In this document: one piece after another, positions 11,085-21,415 of the stretch | How positions within the stretch are numbered: the stretch's first letter is position 1 | Layout: each line of letters opens with the position of its first letter | NCBI GenBank assembly: GCA_004565275.1 | Contig: SDOX01000016.1 | Span: 797,989-861,988, forward strand | Length of the DNA stretch: 64,000 bases | From: Nannochloropsis salina CCMP1776 | Taxonomy: Eukaryota > Sar > Eustigmatophyceae > Eustigmatales > Monodopsidaceae | Reading direction: 5' to 3' | Notes under the pieces: model-generated | What the model was told of the DNA's origin: nothing | The model's input: only the letters and a program-made list of their open reading frames with translations | The model's database searches: none | Made by a program: the position numbers and the translations under genes

Positions 11085-12824
11085 ATGCAGTCCACAATTT
11101 TTCATATTCCTCTTGCGTATCTCCCATCCCGAATCCACGAAAGCCCCCAGTTCATGTTCAGAAAAGCAGCTGCGGCCCGCTATCGTACCGTCGACTCTTT
11201 TCTTCGTTTCATGTCATCATCTTCTGTTCGACCGGAGCAACGTTATGCATTTCTCAGCGACTTAGGTTTGTCGCAAACAACAACACAAAAAGGCGTTTGC
11301 GATGGTTATTCCTGGTACGCTTCAGGTCCCAAACATACGCAAATCAACCCTGCAACGGGGGAGGTGATTGGGACAGTAGAGTTCGGTTCTGGGGACGACT
11401 ATGAGCGAGCTGTCAAGGCCATGCTAGCGGCCAAAGAGAAGTGGGCACTGACTCCGGCCCCTGTCCGTGGCGAGGTCGTACGGCAGATTGGCCAACGCAT
11501 TCGAGAAAAACAACATGCACTTGGTGCCTTAGTTTCTGCAGAAATGGGGAAAATTTTACCGGAGGGCATTGGCGAAGTCCAAGAGGCAGTTGACATTTGC
11601 GACTTCGCCGTGGGTCTCAGCCGCACTTTGAATGGCTCGGTCATTCCCTCCGAGCGTCCAGGCCATTTCATGATGGAACGTTGGAATCCATTGCAGGGTT
11701 GTGTAGGCATCATTTCCGCCTTCAATTTTCCCTGCGCCGTGTATTTTTGGAACGTGGCACTGAGTTTGGTGTGTGGCAACGTCAACCTCTGGAAACCCGC
11801 AGAAACGACCTCGTTGGTCGCCATCGCGTTCGTCAAGCTCGTCCAAGACGTCCTGAAGGAATCCGGGCACGACCCGGCTGTCGCCACGTTGGTGTGTGGA
11901 CACGGCAAGGAGATTGGAGAGGCTCTCATTCAAGACCCCCGCATGGAGCTGGTATCATTCACGGGGAGCACGGCGGTAGGTCGCCACGTGAACCAGGTCG
12001 TGGCCGGGCGTTTTGGACGCGCGCTTTTAGAACTGGGAGGGAACAACGCAATGATTATTGATCGGGACGCAGACCTCGATCTTGCCGTCAGGGCTGCCCT
12101 CTTTGGGGCCGTGGGAACGGCAGGACAACGATGCACGAGCCTCCGGCGTTTGTTTTTGCATGCAGATGTGTACGAGGAAGTGTTGGGGAGGTTGAAGCAG
12201 GCGTACGCCTCGGTCAAGATCGGGGACCCGTTGGACTCGCAGACGTTGTGCGGGCCTCTGCACCGTCCGGAGGGAGTCAAACTCTTTACAACGACCGTCG
12301 CCAAGGCCCTGGAGGAAGGGGGAAAGGTGCTGGTGGGGGGGCAGCCCTGGCACGGCGTGGAGAAGGGAGGAATGCTCTCTCATGGTAATTTTGTGCAACC
12401 AACCGTGGTGGAAGTCCCGGCCACGGCGAAAGTTCTGGAAGAAGAAGCCTTTGTCCCCGTCATGTACGTGGTGAAGATCAAGGATTTGCAGGAAGGGGTG
12501 AAGATGAACAACAGCGTCCGTCAGGGGCTGTCCTCCGCCCTTTTCACCTCCTCTCCCACCAGCGTGTTCGAGTGGACCGGGCCCACGGGCTCGGACTGTG
12601 GCATCGTGAACGTGAATATTGGGACAAGCGGCGCTGAGATCGGGGGCGCGTTTGGGGGGAACAAGGAGACGGGGTGGGGCCGGGAGAGTGGGTCCGACGC
12701 GTGGAAGCAGTACATGCGTCGATCCACCTGTACGATCAATCACAGCAAGGAGCTACCTTTGGCGCAGGGGATTAATTTTGGAGGGGGCAATGAAAATGGT
12801 GGCGAGGGGAAAATAATGGACTGA
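11085..12824 (+). CDS. ALDH7A1: Aldehyde dehydrogenase family 7 (antiquitin, alpha-aminoadipic semialdehyde dehydrogenase)
   Basis: Single exon, 579 aa. It aligns along its whole length with ALDH7A1: GEVQEAVDICDFAVGLSR, the Glu general base E316 in LELGGNNA, the catalytic Cys C350 in GTAGQRCTSLRRLF (spacing 34, as in the family), and the family-7 ending KQYMRRSTCTINHSKELPLA. The enzyme oxidises alpha-aminoadipic semialdehyde to aminoadipate with NAD in lysine breakdown and also clears stress aldehydes, including betaine aldehyde. The first ~50 residues are basic and hydroxylated (likely mitochondrial presequence). In-frame ATGs at 11085 and 11153 both give such a leader. A short Gly/Asn-rich tail after INFGG is extra. 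The lack of introns in such a long gene is unlike most neighbours. Confidence 0.95.
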   Translation: MQSTIFHIPLAYLPSRIHESPQFMFRKAAAARYRTVDSFLRFMSSSSVRPEQRYAFLSDLGLSQTTTQKGVCDGYSWYASGPKHTQINPATGEVIGTVEFGSGDDYERAVKAMLAAKEKWALTPAPVRGEVVRQIGQRIREKQHALGALVSAEMGKILPEGIGEVQEAVDICDFAVGLSRTLNGSVIPSERPGHFMMERWNPLQGCVGIISAFNFPCAVYFWNVALSLVCGNVNLWKPAETTSLVAIAFVKLVQDVLKESGHDPAVATLVCGHGKEIGEALIQDPRMELVSFTGSTAVGRHVNQVVAGRFGRALLELGGNNAMIIDRDADLDLAVRAALFGAVGTAGQRCTSLRRLFLHADVYEEVLGRLKQAYASVKIGDPLDSQTLCGPLHRPEGVKLFTTTVAKALEEGGKVLVGGQPWHGVEKGGMLSHGNFVQPTVVEVPATAKVLEEEAFVPVMYVVKIKDLQEGVKMNNSVRQGLSSALFTSSPTSVFEWTGPTGSDCGIVNVNIGTSGAEIGGAFGGNKETGWGRESGSDAWKQYMRRSTCTINHSKELPLAQGINFGGGNENGGEGKIMD

Positions 12825-13609
12825 AACGATCATTATTCAGCGCAAGTAGAGAAAAAGAGTAGGACATGGGAGTGCGTCCGAGATGTAAACTAGAGGCGAG
12901 AATAGTAAGAAGAAGAAGAATGAGGAAGAAAAGGGGCACGGATAGTATATGTACAAGGAAAGATTTAAAAAAGGCACGTGGTAGAAATGCGAGTGTCGTC
13001 AAACGAGCAGACCACCATGCTCGACAGCCGAGGATCACAAGGAAATATGAGCATATCTTGTAGAAGTAAGGCGATGTGCCACGCGAAAATATGGGCAATC
13101 CTTCAAAAGAGGTAACATTTATCCTGTCTAAACTATTTTAGGTTTGTTTCCAGATTTAAATAACATGAAAAGGTTTCTAAAATGAAAAAGAGAAAATCAA
13201 AGACGAAAGAGTTTGAGCAAACCAAGTCATGAACTTTTGCGTTTTCCACAGCAACTTGCAATTTCCTCAATCAATATATTTTTCGACACTTGATTCCTAC
13301 ACTTGCGCAGCGGACGGTCTGAAAACGAAGCACTATACCCGACACGTGCAAAAGGAGATGACCTCCCTCCCAACACTCTTTCCTTCCCACTTTTAAAGTG
13401 TAGCACGGTTGTGATTGATTTGAAAGCATGGTGCGTCATGGGGAACGAAATCTACAAGCATTAAACATGGACCTTACGTACCTGCGTTCTTTCGTCTCAA
13501 TCATCTTTACAGGAGCTTTCTCTGAAGCACACGTAAGTCATAACCTCCCCGTCTCATCTCTCCCTATACAACTCATCGATTCTCTTCATCGTCTCGCACT
13601 CAAGCAACC
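12825..13609. other. Intergenic region (785 bp), AT-rich
   Basis: Lies between ALDH7 and the small membrane protein, both on +. It is A-rich around 12900-13230. No gene or repeat recognised. The last ~180 bases may be 5' UTR of the small gene. Confidence 0.45.
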
Positions 13610-13873
13610 ATGCCTCCGAAAGTCAACCCGAACGCTGGTAAATTTCTTGTTACCTTCTGTGTTGGCTTGACAGCGGCGGGACTCGGAGTGGCCACGGTCT
13701 ACTTGCCTTATTTCTCAGATGACGCCAAAGCAAGGACGGCGAGGGTGCAACAGGGTAGACTTCATAAGGAAGAGCAGGCTCAGCAAATGCCTTCTGAGAT
13801 CGATGACAGCAATATTACGCCGACAAGCGGAACTCCAGCTGGGAGCATGTGGAAAAATATGAAAAATAAGTAG
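13610..13873 (+). CDS. Small single-pass membrane protein (87 aa), unknown
   Basis: An 87-codon frame starting MPPKVNPNAGKFLVTFCVG. Residues 11-34 form one convincing transmembrane helix (FLVTFCVGLTAAGLGVATVYLPYF), preceded by a few basic residues. A hydrophilic, charged and Gln-rich tail ends in KNMKNK. The size and topology (short N-terminus, one helix, soluble tail) resemble small subunits or assembly factors of mitochondrial or plastid membrane complexes, but I do not recognise the family. The ATG context (AACCATGCC) is good and there is a clean spacer on both sides. It converges on the MAP2K-like gene 217 bp downstream. Confidence 0.6.
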   Translation: MPPKVNPNAGKFLVTFCVGLTAAGLGVATVYLPYFSDDAKARTARVQQGRLHKEEQAQQMPSEIDDSNITPTSGTPAGSMWKNMKNK

Positions 13874-14090
13874 GCAAGTGCTGTACAGGAAGAAAATGCT
13901 TCATCGGTCTGCTACGTAGTACAATTTCGTTGTGTTGCTCGAGAGATGCACTCATCTTCTTTTTTTCCAGGGAATTAGTTTCATTAATTTGTATCCTTTA
14001 CCGTACACTGCGGCAAGCTGCACTGGACGATATCATCACTAGGAGGTACCTCGCCGGCCCCTGGCCACGCCATCGCCACCCCTGACATTT

Positions 14091-16748
14091 TTACATAAAC
14101 GCACAACACGGCACATTTCGCTTCTCCTTTTCTCTACCTTCTAGCCCGTCCGGGCTTCCTTGTCCCTCCTTGTCCTCCCTTTCCGATCCGGTAGGCGGTG
14201 TCAAGGGAGGAGGTCCGTCCGTTGTATCAACGTAGGGGAGACCGGCCAGGGCCTCTCTTAGGTGCTCCCCCACGTATCGCTCATCCAAATGGATCTCCTC
14301 CGCCAATGTCCGGACCATGGCAGGGGTAAGCAATGCCTTGGCGGGGTGGGTTTGGAAGTAGAGGGTGACTTTATCCGCAACGTTCTCGAGTTCCCGCTCG
14401 TTGAGGTGCACGTAGGCCTTGGACCGTATGAACGGATGCTGCAAGAGAACGTCGGCCGAGTCCCGTCGATGCGGATCTTTGCGCAAGCACGCCTCGATAA
14501 AATCCCGAAACTCCGGCGAAAACCGTTCGGAAATGCGAGGGGCCGGCTCGTCAATCACACTGGCCGCAATCAGGACCTCGTCGTCTGCCACGTGGGCGAA
14601 CGGACGCTTGCCTTCTGCGATGGCCCAGAGCGAGAGCCCAAAGCTCCAGATGTCACCCTTAATGCTCCAACGCCCTTTGAGAGACGACGTGCTTGGGACT
14701 GGGGTTGCGGCCTTGCATCCATCCGCTTGCGTGGCCTCTTCGGCTACTTCTCCCTCGATCTCCTCGTCCTCCATCTTGGAATCCAACATTTCGGGCGGAA
14801 CGTACCGATTGGTTCCAACCGTCTGCGATTTGACCTTATCCAGGCTTGCGGCCAACCCAAAATCAGCCAGTTTTACGAAATTTTTGGAGTTGATCAAGAG
14901 ATTGCCAGGCTTGACATCCCGATGAATTTTGCCCTGGCTGTGCAGGTAATGAAGGCCTCGCAACACGTTGTAGGCGATTTTGGCCAAGAGAGCTTCGTCC
15001 CGGGAACCTCCCTTGTCGACTAAATCTTGAAGCGACCCGCCGTTCATGTACTCCATGACCAGGCGGATCTGGGAATGATGCTTGTAGGCATCGTAGAGGC
15101 TGACAATGAAAGGGCAGTACTCCCTTCCCCCCCCCCCTCCCGCCGTGGTCGTCAGGGAAAAACGACACGGGTGTACTCGGGTTGAGTCGTCTGCAATGCG
15201 CTCTCGGATCATGACCTGGTTGCTTAAAAGCTGTTCAAGTTCGTGGATGGCTTGGCTGAGCTTGCTCGGGTTGTCGATGGGCACCTTTTTGACCGCCACC
15301 ATCTTCATGGTCGGGAAATGCAAAGCCTTGACCACCTCCACAGAGCCGGCACCGCGCCCCAGAAAGCCCAGCTCTAGGAGATTGTCCCCCACCTCGTCGA
15401 GAAGCCCTCCCGGGGGGGGGTAGGAGGTGGAAATGCCAGGCCTCGGCGGCCCAGTCACAGACTTGGGGAGAGGGCTTTGGCCGACGCCGCGCCCCGGTCG
15501 ACGGACGGGGCTGTCGCCCTTCTGGGTGTCTTGGCTAGAAATGCTGCCGGAAGGGTAAGTGTACGTGCCTTTGCTCCCAATCGCAAAGCGATGGGCCACC
15601 TGAATATGGGCCGTCACGCGTCCATCCCGGCCTTGGACATTCTCGTAGCGAACAATGTCCCCGTCTGATGTCTGCAGGATGGCCATCCCGCTCCTATCAT
15701 CCACGTAAGCCACCCTTCGGAGGCTATCGCTTTCCAGGGGCTGGCAGCTGCCTCCGCTGCTGCTGGTCGGGGCCGTGCTACACGAGCCCGCAAGGAGAGC
15801 TTCTTGCCCCAAATCAGCACCTCTGCCGGTATGATTCATTGGTAGCTCCTGTAAGTTCAGGCGAAGGAGGCGTTGGACGCGTTGTCCGGTCCTGCTGGGA
15901 CCTAGTGATTGTGGTGCCGGCGGAGGGGGAGACCCGTGGGGGTAAGCACCCAAGCTGTGCTCCTGAGGCAATGCGGCTCCAGCGGAAGAAATGTGCGCAT
16001 CTTCCACCGCATCGGCAATTTCTCCTGATACACTCTCTTCCTCCTTGGGCAGTTCCGCCGTAGATTTCAACAATCTCACGGTAGTCGTGCTAGACAAGGT
16101 GCTGTTCGTCCACGAGGAACACGAGGCGATAGTATTTTGTGTGTCCTGTAGGCCGCGCCTCGAGACGTCTTCACCGATGACCACCGCCCCCGTGGTGGTG
16201 AATGAGACCATTGAGCTGTCGTCCAGTGATAATGGCCTATGGACGCTGGATGTAAGTGGTGCTGTTTTCCATGGCAAGGAGCGGCCGGAGACTATGTCAT
16301 TTGAGCTTCCTTTCTTACTGGGGCTGAGCGCGATCGTGTCCTCCAAAAGAGCCAGTCTATGGATATCCGAGAGGGTGGAGACGTCAACATGAGGCATGGG
16401 GATGATGGATCCTTCAGAGGACTGCGCTTCAGGTCGTAAGGGGGAGATAGACGCAAAGCTGCTTCCTTTGAGAAGTAAGTCGCCATTCGTGCTGCCTGTC
16501 ATATCTACCACTCCAGAGAGGGGAGTGGCGACTGACGGATGAACGTGACCATTTATGTTGCTAAGTGTATATTGTGGTCCGTTCCATTCATACGATTGCG
16601 CTTTCACACCAGGCGTCGTTGCCGTCGTGGCTGACTTGGAGTGGATCGGCTGTACGCTTCTCCCAGTGCTCTCCTCTGCAGATATCAGCTCTGTCGTCTC
16701 GTATTTCAGCAGACAATTGTTGTCCTTCTTTTCTTCGGTAGAAGCCAT
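14091..16748 (-). CDS. MAP kinase kinase-like (STE7) protein kinase with C-terminal CaaX box
   Basis: Single exon, 885 aa from the ATG at 16748. The N-terminal ~450 residues are Ser/Thr-rich and probably disordered. The kinase domain (~450-780) has LGRGAGSVEVVKAL, AVKKVPI, IHRDVKPGNLLI, LADFGLAASL and the activation segment VKSQTVGTNRYVPPEML. The last reads like the MAP2K/STE7 group, including plant MKKs. An acidic ~45-residue insert lies between PPEML and GDIWSFGLSLW. The C-terminal extension after the kinase (VTLYFQTHPAKALLTPAMVRT) may be an NTF2-like or helical tail. The protein ends VPCCAFM: Cys-Ala-Phe-Met fits a CaaX prenylation box, with a second Cys beside it suitable for palmitoylation. 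All catalytic residues are present. Its MAPK partner cannot be inferred here. Confidence 0.85.
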   Translation of the reverse strand: MASTEEKKDNNCLLKYETTELISAEESTGRSVQPIHSKSATTATTPGVKAQSYEWNGPQYTLSNINGHVHPSVATPLSGVVDMTGSTNGDLLLKGSSFASISPLRPEAQSSEGSIIPMPHVDVSTLSDIHRLALLEDTIALSPSKKGSSNDIVSGRSLPWKTAPLTSSVHRPLSLDDSSMVSFTTTGAVVIGEDVSRRGLQDTQNTIASCSSWTNSTLSSTTTVRLLKSTAELPKEEESVSGEIADAVEDAHISSAGAALPQEHSLGAYPHGSPPPPAPQSLGPSRTGQRVQRLLRLNLQELPMNHTGRGADLGQEALLAGSCSTAPTSSSGGSCQPLESDSLRRVAYVDDRSGMAILQTSDGDIVRYENVQGRDGRVTAHIQVAHRFAIGSKGTYTYPSGSISSQDTQKGDSPVRRPGRGVGQSPLPKSVTGPPRPGISTSYPPPGGLLDEVGDNLLELGFLGRGAGSVEVVKALHFPTMKMVAVKKVPIDNPSKLSQAIHELEQLLSNQVMIRERIADDSTRVHPCRFSLTTTAGGGGGREYCPFIVSLYDAYKHHSQIRLVMEYMNGGSLQDLVDKGGSRDEALLAKIAYNVLRGLHYLHSQGKIHRDVKPGNLLINSKNFVKLADFGLAASLDKVKSQTVGTNRYVPPEMLDSKMEDEEIEGEVAEEATQADGCKAATPVPSTSSLKGRWSIKGDIWSFGLSLWAIAEGKRPFAHVADDEVLIAASVIDEPAPRISERFSPEFRDFIEACLRKDPHRRDSADVLLQHPFIRSKAYVHLNERELENVADKVTLYFQTHPAKALLTPAMVRTLAEEIHLDERYVGEHLREALAGLPYVDTTDGPPPLTPPTGSEREDKEGQGSPDGLEGREKEKRNVPCCAFM

Positions 16749-18395
16749 TTGCACTAGTGTTTAGTTGGAAGCAGTGCCCGTTCACCTGACCAACAAAAAT
16801 ATTAGGGGGTTGCACACACGGGGTCAGATAGTATGAGAATGGTGAAAACAAGTATAAGGGTCAGTCGCACATTTCTACTTGTCGTACCGCATCAAATAAA
16901 ATCCATAATTCCAATCCGTGGGGATTCTAGGAAGGAGTCTTTCGAGCAATGCACATGACGGTTCGAGGCGCGGTGAGACAGAGATTGCCCGGTTCCAAGC
17001 ACACCGTCCCTCTGTTCCTCGCTTGCAAAATCAAACAATGCCCCAGAGGGACGAAGAGTACATGCACTAGAGCTATTCTAGACAGGCTTCATACGGTACA
17101 GATACTAGTTCACACTGTAAAATGGCACAGACTTATCCTTTGTCCAGAGCGAACTCGTGAAAGAATCCAGACAAAAGCTCACGCGCCGAGCGCAGGAAAC
17201 GAAACTTTAAATTTTGAACTTTCAAAAGTTCAACCAAAGCGAAGCTTACCTATATACCTCCTGCATTCGATGTGATGTGAAACACCTCGCTAGTTCCATG
17301 CTCTATCTATACAGGCTTAAATAACTCCAAAACTATCTTATTTTCAGGTATCGTGGCTTAGGACTGAATCAGCTTCGAAATTCCTGAAATGTTGTCATCG
17401 TCCAAGAGAGGAACTGCAGGACCAATAACCAAAAACACTCGCGGTCCTAAAATAGCAAAGTGAACCGCCGAAAGATACGATCGTGATCTTACCTGCTGAA
17501 GTATTAAAAGCATTTCACATTCGTGCTCGACTTTAGCGGTGTTCGGAGAGAAAGCTTCCAGGTGGGATTAAGTAACCCTTCTCCTTCGTGGTCGACATTC
17601 CCGTTCCTTTGCTAGTCGCTTGGAGCACTGCCACTCTGCGTCGACAAGCCTGTCATACCTTCTCTACACATCCTTATCTCAACGCAAATACGAATATTTG
17701 TACAGAATACATCTTTGTGTTACCATCCCCGCTTCTTATCATGAAAAGAGACGACCGGTGCAGTTGGCTTTTTTCATGGTTGCACGGAAACAGCTTAAAA
17801 CCTTTCAAGTTTTTACTCAAGCATAGGCGACTTACTAGAAATTATATTGCAAGGGATAGAGACTGGCGAGGGGAAAGAAGAGCGCAAAGATGATACATTG
17901 ATGATTAAATGACAAGGTCGTCGTCAGTCTGCTTCAGACAAGGCTAATTACCCATAGAATATCACGGCCACAGACAGTTTACATGCCGATGTCAAGATTT
18001 GTTCATGACCGACTCTAAAAAAAACATCAAAAAATGTAGACTGAACGGCTTCGCTCACCATTACTTTTTTGATTTGCTTTGAAGCCGAAGCGAGTAATGC
18101 AAGACTCCAATACACCATAAGAGATGCCTGGTAAGATAATGTATCATCATAATAGTAACAGAGGTTGAGCGCCACACACAGAACAGCACATACGTTGTAC
18201 GAACACGTCAGAATCGAAGCCGAATGTCGTAAAAATTCGAGACGAATAACACGAACACAGTTGAGCCGGTGTCAGCACGGTAAACGTCGAGTTAGTAGTC
18301 TCTCAAGAGGATAAGGTACACTCTGGCAGATCAATGTATCACTTTGACACACGTCGCATACATTGCGATTCATTGATGATGCGGACTCTGCCATC
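16749..18395. other. Gene-poor region (1.65 kb) holding repeat copy A
   Basis: Between the MAP2K-like gene start (-) and the 3' end of the small secreted-protein gene (-). The right part is one copy of a diverged direct repeat (see 17578-18225). At about 17205-17250 there is a short AT-rich patch that weakly recalls part of the same repeat. No coding gene recognised. Confidence 0.5.
17578..18225. repeat. Diverged direct repeat, copy A
   Basis: About 640 bp that lines up colinearly with 19803-20443. The best block is 18058-18105 against 20291-20338 (48 bases, about four mismatches). Other shared blocks are 'tctgcgtcg(g)acaagcct', 'aaaacctttcaagttt' and 'gaacacgtcagaatcga'. No open frame is conserved between the copies, so this looks non-coding. 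Both copies lie just downstream of a minus-strand gene. Confidence 0.75.
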
Positions 18396-19169
18396 CTAAG
18401 GGCTCGGACGGGGCTCGAGAATGTTTGTTGGGCCGTACGCCTTGCCCTTGTAATTTACCGTCAGGGTCGCCACGCCTTCCATCTCATCGTAGCTAATCAT
18501 GGCGCCATCATCATCAGTAGCGAAGCGTCTGATTTTCGGGAAATGACCGGTAGCCGCCAAGACAGCGACGTGGTCCAGCTGGAACGCAAGGTCGGTCTCG
18601 TCAGAGATAAACGTCAAGTACATCGCGCTATCGTTCGGGTGATCTCCGACAATTAAGTGACCAGAGCATGTCTGAGATGTGAGCCCACCGCAAAGGATGG
18701 AAAAGTCACCGATCATGATGTCCCGCTGTCAATGTTGTTGGAGAGGTGATGCCCCAAAGGAAGGACGATAAATTCTAACATGACGAGACTATTTATACAC
18801 TGTCAGGTTGCACTTATAAAACCCCACATCGTCTCCACGCTGATGTGTACATGCTCTTAAGGTCTTTCTTACCTGGTCACAGTTCACCACATGAAGTGTG
18901 TCTGCATAAGTACTGTTCGTAAAGGTGCTCGGATCATCAAATGTTCCGTTCAGGCACAGCTGGAAGTGCCTAACTTTCTGCCAGCCAGGCACTAGAGGGA
19001 TTATAAAACACAATTCGATATGACTATGACAACATGTGGTATAGCTTACCCCCCCGTCTTCGGACAAACCCCCAGTACTCGCACCTTTGTACTTGGCATT
19101 GTGGTTGGCAACGGTGGCGACCACGTTGGCCGACAGAAGGATGGCGGTGAGAATACGCTTGGCGAACAT
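18396..19169 (-). CDS. Small secreted protein, unknown family
   Basis: Three exons with consistent phase 0 junctions: 19169-19050, 18977-18873 and 18725-18396, giving 184 aa. Exon 1 is a signal peptide (MFAKRILTAILLSANVVATV) followed by a Gly/Ser-rich start of the mature chain. Exon 2 holds two N-glycosylation sequons (NGT and NST) and two Cys (LCLNGT, VNCDQ). Exon 3 has LCGGLTSQTCSGHLIVGDH and a run of beta-like strands with an acidic patch (ATDDDG). An in-frame ATG at 19265 would extend the N-terminus, but the signal peptide favours 19169. I do not recognise the fold; the even number of Cys suggests a disulfide-bonded extracellular or luminal protein. The gene lies between the two copies of a direct repeat. 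Confidence 0.65.
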
Positions 19170-20584
19170 GATGAGGGCTTGGGAGGGCGGATAGCTCCTG
19201 TGGTAGACTGAATCGTGGGTAAAGGTTGCATTGCTATGAGGTTTGTTCAACGGCGGCGATTGCATTCTATAAAGAGAGGGTCAAAAAGTACTATTCCACA
19301 GAAAAAGTGGGCGTCCCGATGATTCTTCTGTCGCAAGCAGTAGGGCTTAACAGCTAAGTCACGCTATGCTCAGTCAAGATCCTGATAGGTAAGGCGTGGT
19401 TTCTATATCAGAAATCAACAAGGTGTCTCCTGAGAAAACGCTTCAAAGCAGTATCAAAGAAGCCGTTGGATTGCTCCGACGGCGCGACTCTGCGGTAAGA
19501 TTCATGCCATAGGTCCCCGCTTTAAGACGGGACATGCTGTCCAATTTTTGTTATAGGCGTTGTAGCTCGCAATGCAATGCCCTCCTCGTGAGAATTCACG
19601 CACACATGTGGAATACCGTTTTTGACCGTTAACTTCATTAATAAGGCAAGTCAAGCAGTTGAGGGGAAAATGTTTTTACGCAAAAGAAAGATGCAGCTCG
19701 TCGCGAAAATTGACAAAGACAGCATCATGTACCTTGTTATTCTATTACACCGCATATAAATTTTCAGATAAAAAAGCTTTTCAAGAAAAAAGACAAAACT
19801 CTTCTCCCTCAAGCTCGACATTTGCGTTCCTTTTCAAGTTGCTCAAAGCTACTTCCAGTCTGCGTCGGACAAGCCTCTCATGCTTTTCCGAGGCATCCTG
19901 CGTTCCAAAAATTGTCACAATTCTTTTTACAGAATACATATGTATGCTATTGTCCCCGTTTTTCATCACATAAAGAGCCGTTCGGTGTAGCTAACTGTCA
20001 TTTTCCGTGGTGGCACGGAACAGGTTAAAACCTTTCAAGTTTTCAAAATCCAACCGAAGGCGCAACTTCCACTTTGAATTTCAAGCGATGGAGACAGACG
20101 AGGAGAAAGAGGAGCGCAAAGATGAACGGAGTGATGATGAGAAGACGAGGCTGTCGTCAGTCTACGGCAGACAAAGATCATTACCTAAAAGACATCACAG
20201 CCACAGACAATCAATATTTCGAGCTCAAGGTTTGTTCTTGGCCGACTAATGAAAACGCAAGAAATATATGTAGACAGAACGACTTGTTCACCATTACTTC
20301 TTTGATTTGCTTTAAAACCGAAGCGAGTAATGCAAGACGCCGACAAACCATAGAAGGCATCTGATATCATCATCATAAAATTAATGATCGGATGCCGGAC
20401 ACAGGACAGCACCTACGAAGCACGAACACGTCAGAATCGATGCGATCAGGAGGGGGTCTTCCCTGCCGTCGCCCTCAATACCTCTTGTTAAACGCGTTTA
20501 AATGACTTCTCTCATCCTGCTCCTTGGACACACCATCCATTACAAACGCCTTCTCTTCCCTCCCTTTCTCCATCTTCCCCTCTC
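19170..20584. other. Gene-poor region (1.4 kb) holding repeat copy B
   Basis: Upstream of the secreted-protein gene and downstream of the MAPEG gene (both -). Bases 19803-20443 are the second repeat copy; the remainder shows no gene. Confidence 0.5.
19803..20443. repeat. Diverged direct repeat, copy B
   Basis: Partner of 17578-18225, same orientation, about 2.23 kb away. The ends are fuzzy: similarity fades near 'ctccctcaagctcgacatt' on the left and after 'acacgtcagaatcgatgcg' on the right. No terminal inverted repeats or target duplication were recognised. Confidence 0.75.
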
Positions 20585-21415
20585 TCATTTTTTTGCAAAT
20601 GCACCGAGCACACCATTCACACCCATCCCTACCACTGCCAAGACGCCTCCAAAGAATGCCAGGGCCCTATGCGGTTGTTTACCGGCAGCATAGGTCACCG
20701 TATGTAAAATACGAGAGACAGTGAAGGCGAGGACGAGCACAACGTGGGCGGGAGGAGAACGAGGAGATTGAAGACTCCCCCATGCGATGATCAGGCCCTG
20801 GGAAGGGAAATAGGAGGGGGGTGAGGGATGAAAACAGGGAGGTGAGGGGGAAAAGAAGGAAGGAGAAAGGGGAAGGGGAAGGGATACTGGCCAAACTTAC
20901 CAAAGGGATGTTCTCCAGGTCATTTGCGACGATCCGTGTCCACCGCTGCTCGTTTTGGAGTGCTTTCTTCAAAGCCTTGTCCTCGTTGCCCCTCTCGGCT
21001 GCTTTCGCGGTCCCGTCAAACGACTGTTTCCCCGCTTTGGGCATGAAGCACACGTCCTCTGGCGGGCGCATCCCCGCACCGAACCGGGCGCCTCCCTGAG
21101 CGAAAGAGGAGGAGGAGAAAGAAGGGAGGGGAAGGAAAGGCCAACAAGCCGGGTAATTTGAACGTATCCTGGCCCACGATTATCTCTGCGTCGACGCAAA
21201 GCATTGCTTTTGTGGCATCGTGTGTGTGAATAGCGGATCGACTCGACGACAGGGAAAAGGGTTGGGTTGAAAAAGAACTGTTCTACCTGCACAAAGACAG
21301 TAAGGATGTGCTTGACCAAAAGCGTCAAACTGGCAACAGCCGTGGCTTGAAGCGGCGCATTGGGTCCATCGAGGAAAGCATTTTTATTAAACGCAGCAAG
21401 GACGTTTGAAGGCAT
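20585..21415 (-). CDS. Microsomal glutathione S-transferase 1-like (MAPEG family)
   Basis: Three exons with exact codon boundaries (21415-21287, 21095-20901, 20797-20585) give 178 aa, the usual MGST1/MAPEG size. Four hydrophobic segments are visible: residues ~25-43, then after the signature, ~109-116, 127-141 and 150-170. The MAPEG signature appears as RWTRIVANDLENIPL (residues 94-108; compare R-x3-R-x2-N-D-x-E-N), just before the second membrane segment. The loop in exon 2 (PPEDVCFMPKAGKQSFDG) sits where MGST1 has its cytosolic segment. MAPEG enzymes conjugate glutathione to hydrophobic electrophiles or reduce lipid peroxides in the ER and outer mitochondrial membranes. The precise substrate is unknown. 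The start is chosen at MPSNVLAAF, which gives the shortest hydrophilic N-terminus. Confidence 0.85.

Noticed and set aside
17588-18175. Short open frames inside repeat copy A as a transposon protein
   Set aside because: Frames are not conserved in copy B and show no transposase or reverse transcriptase motifs.
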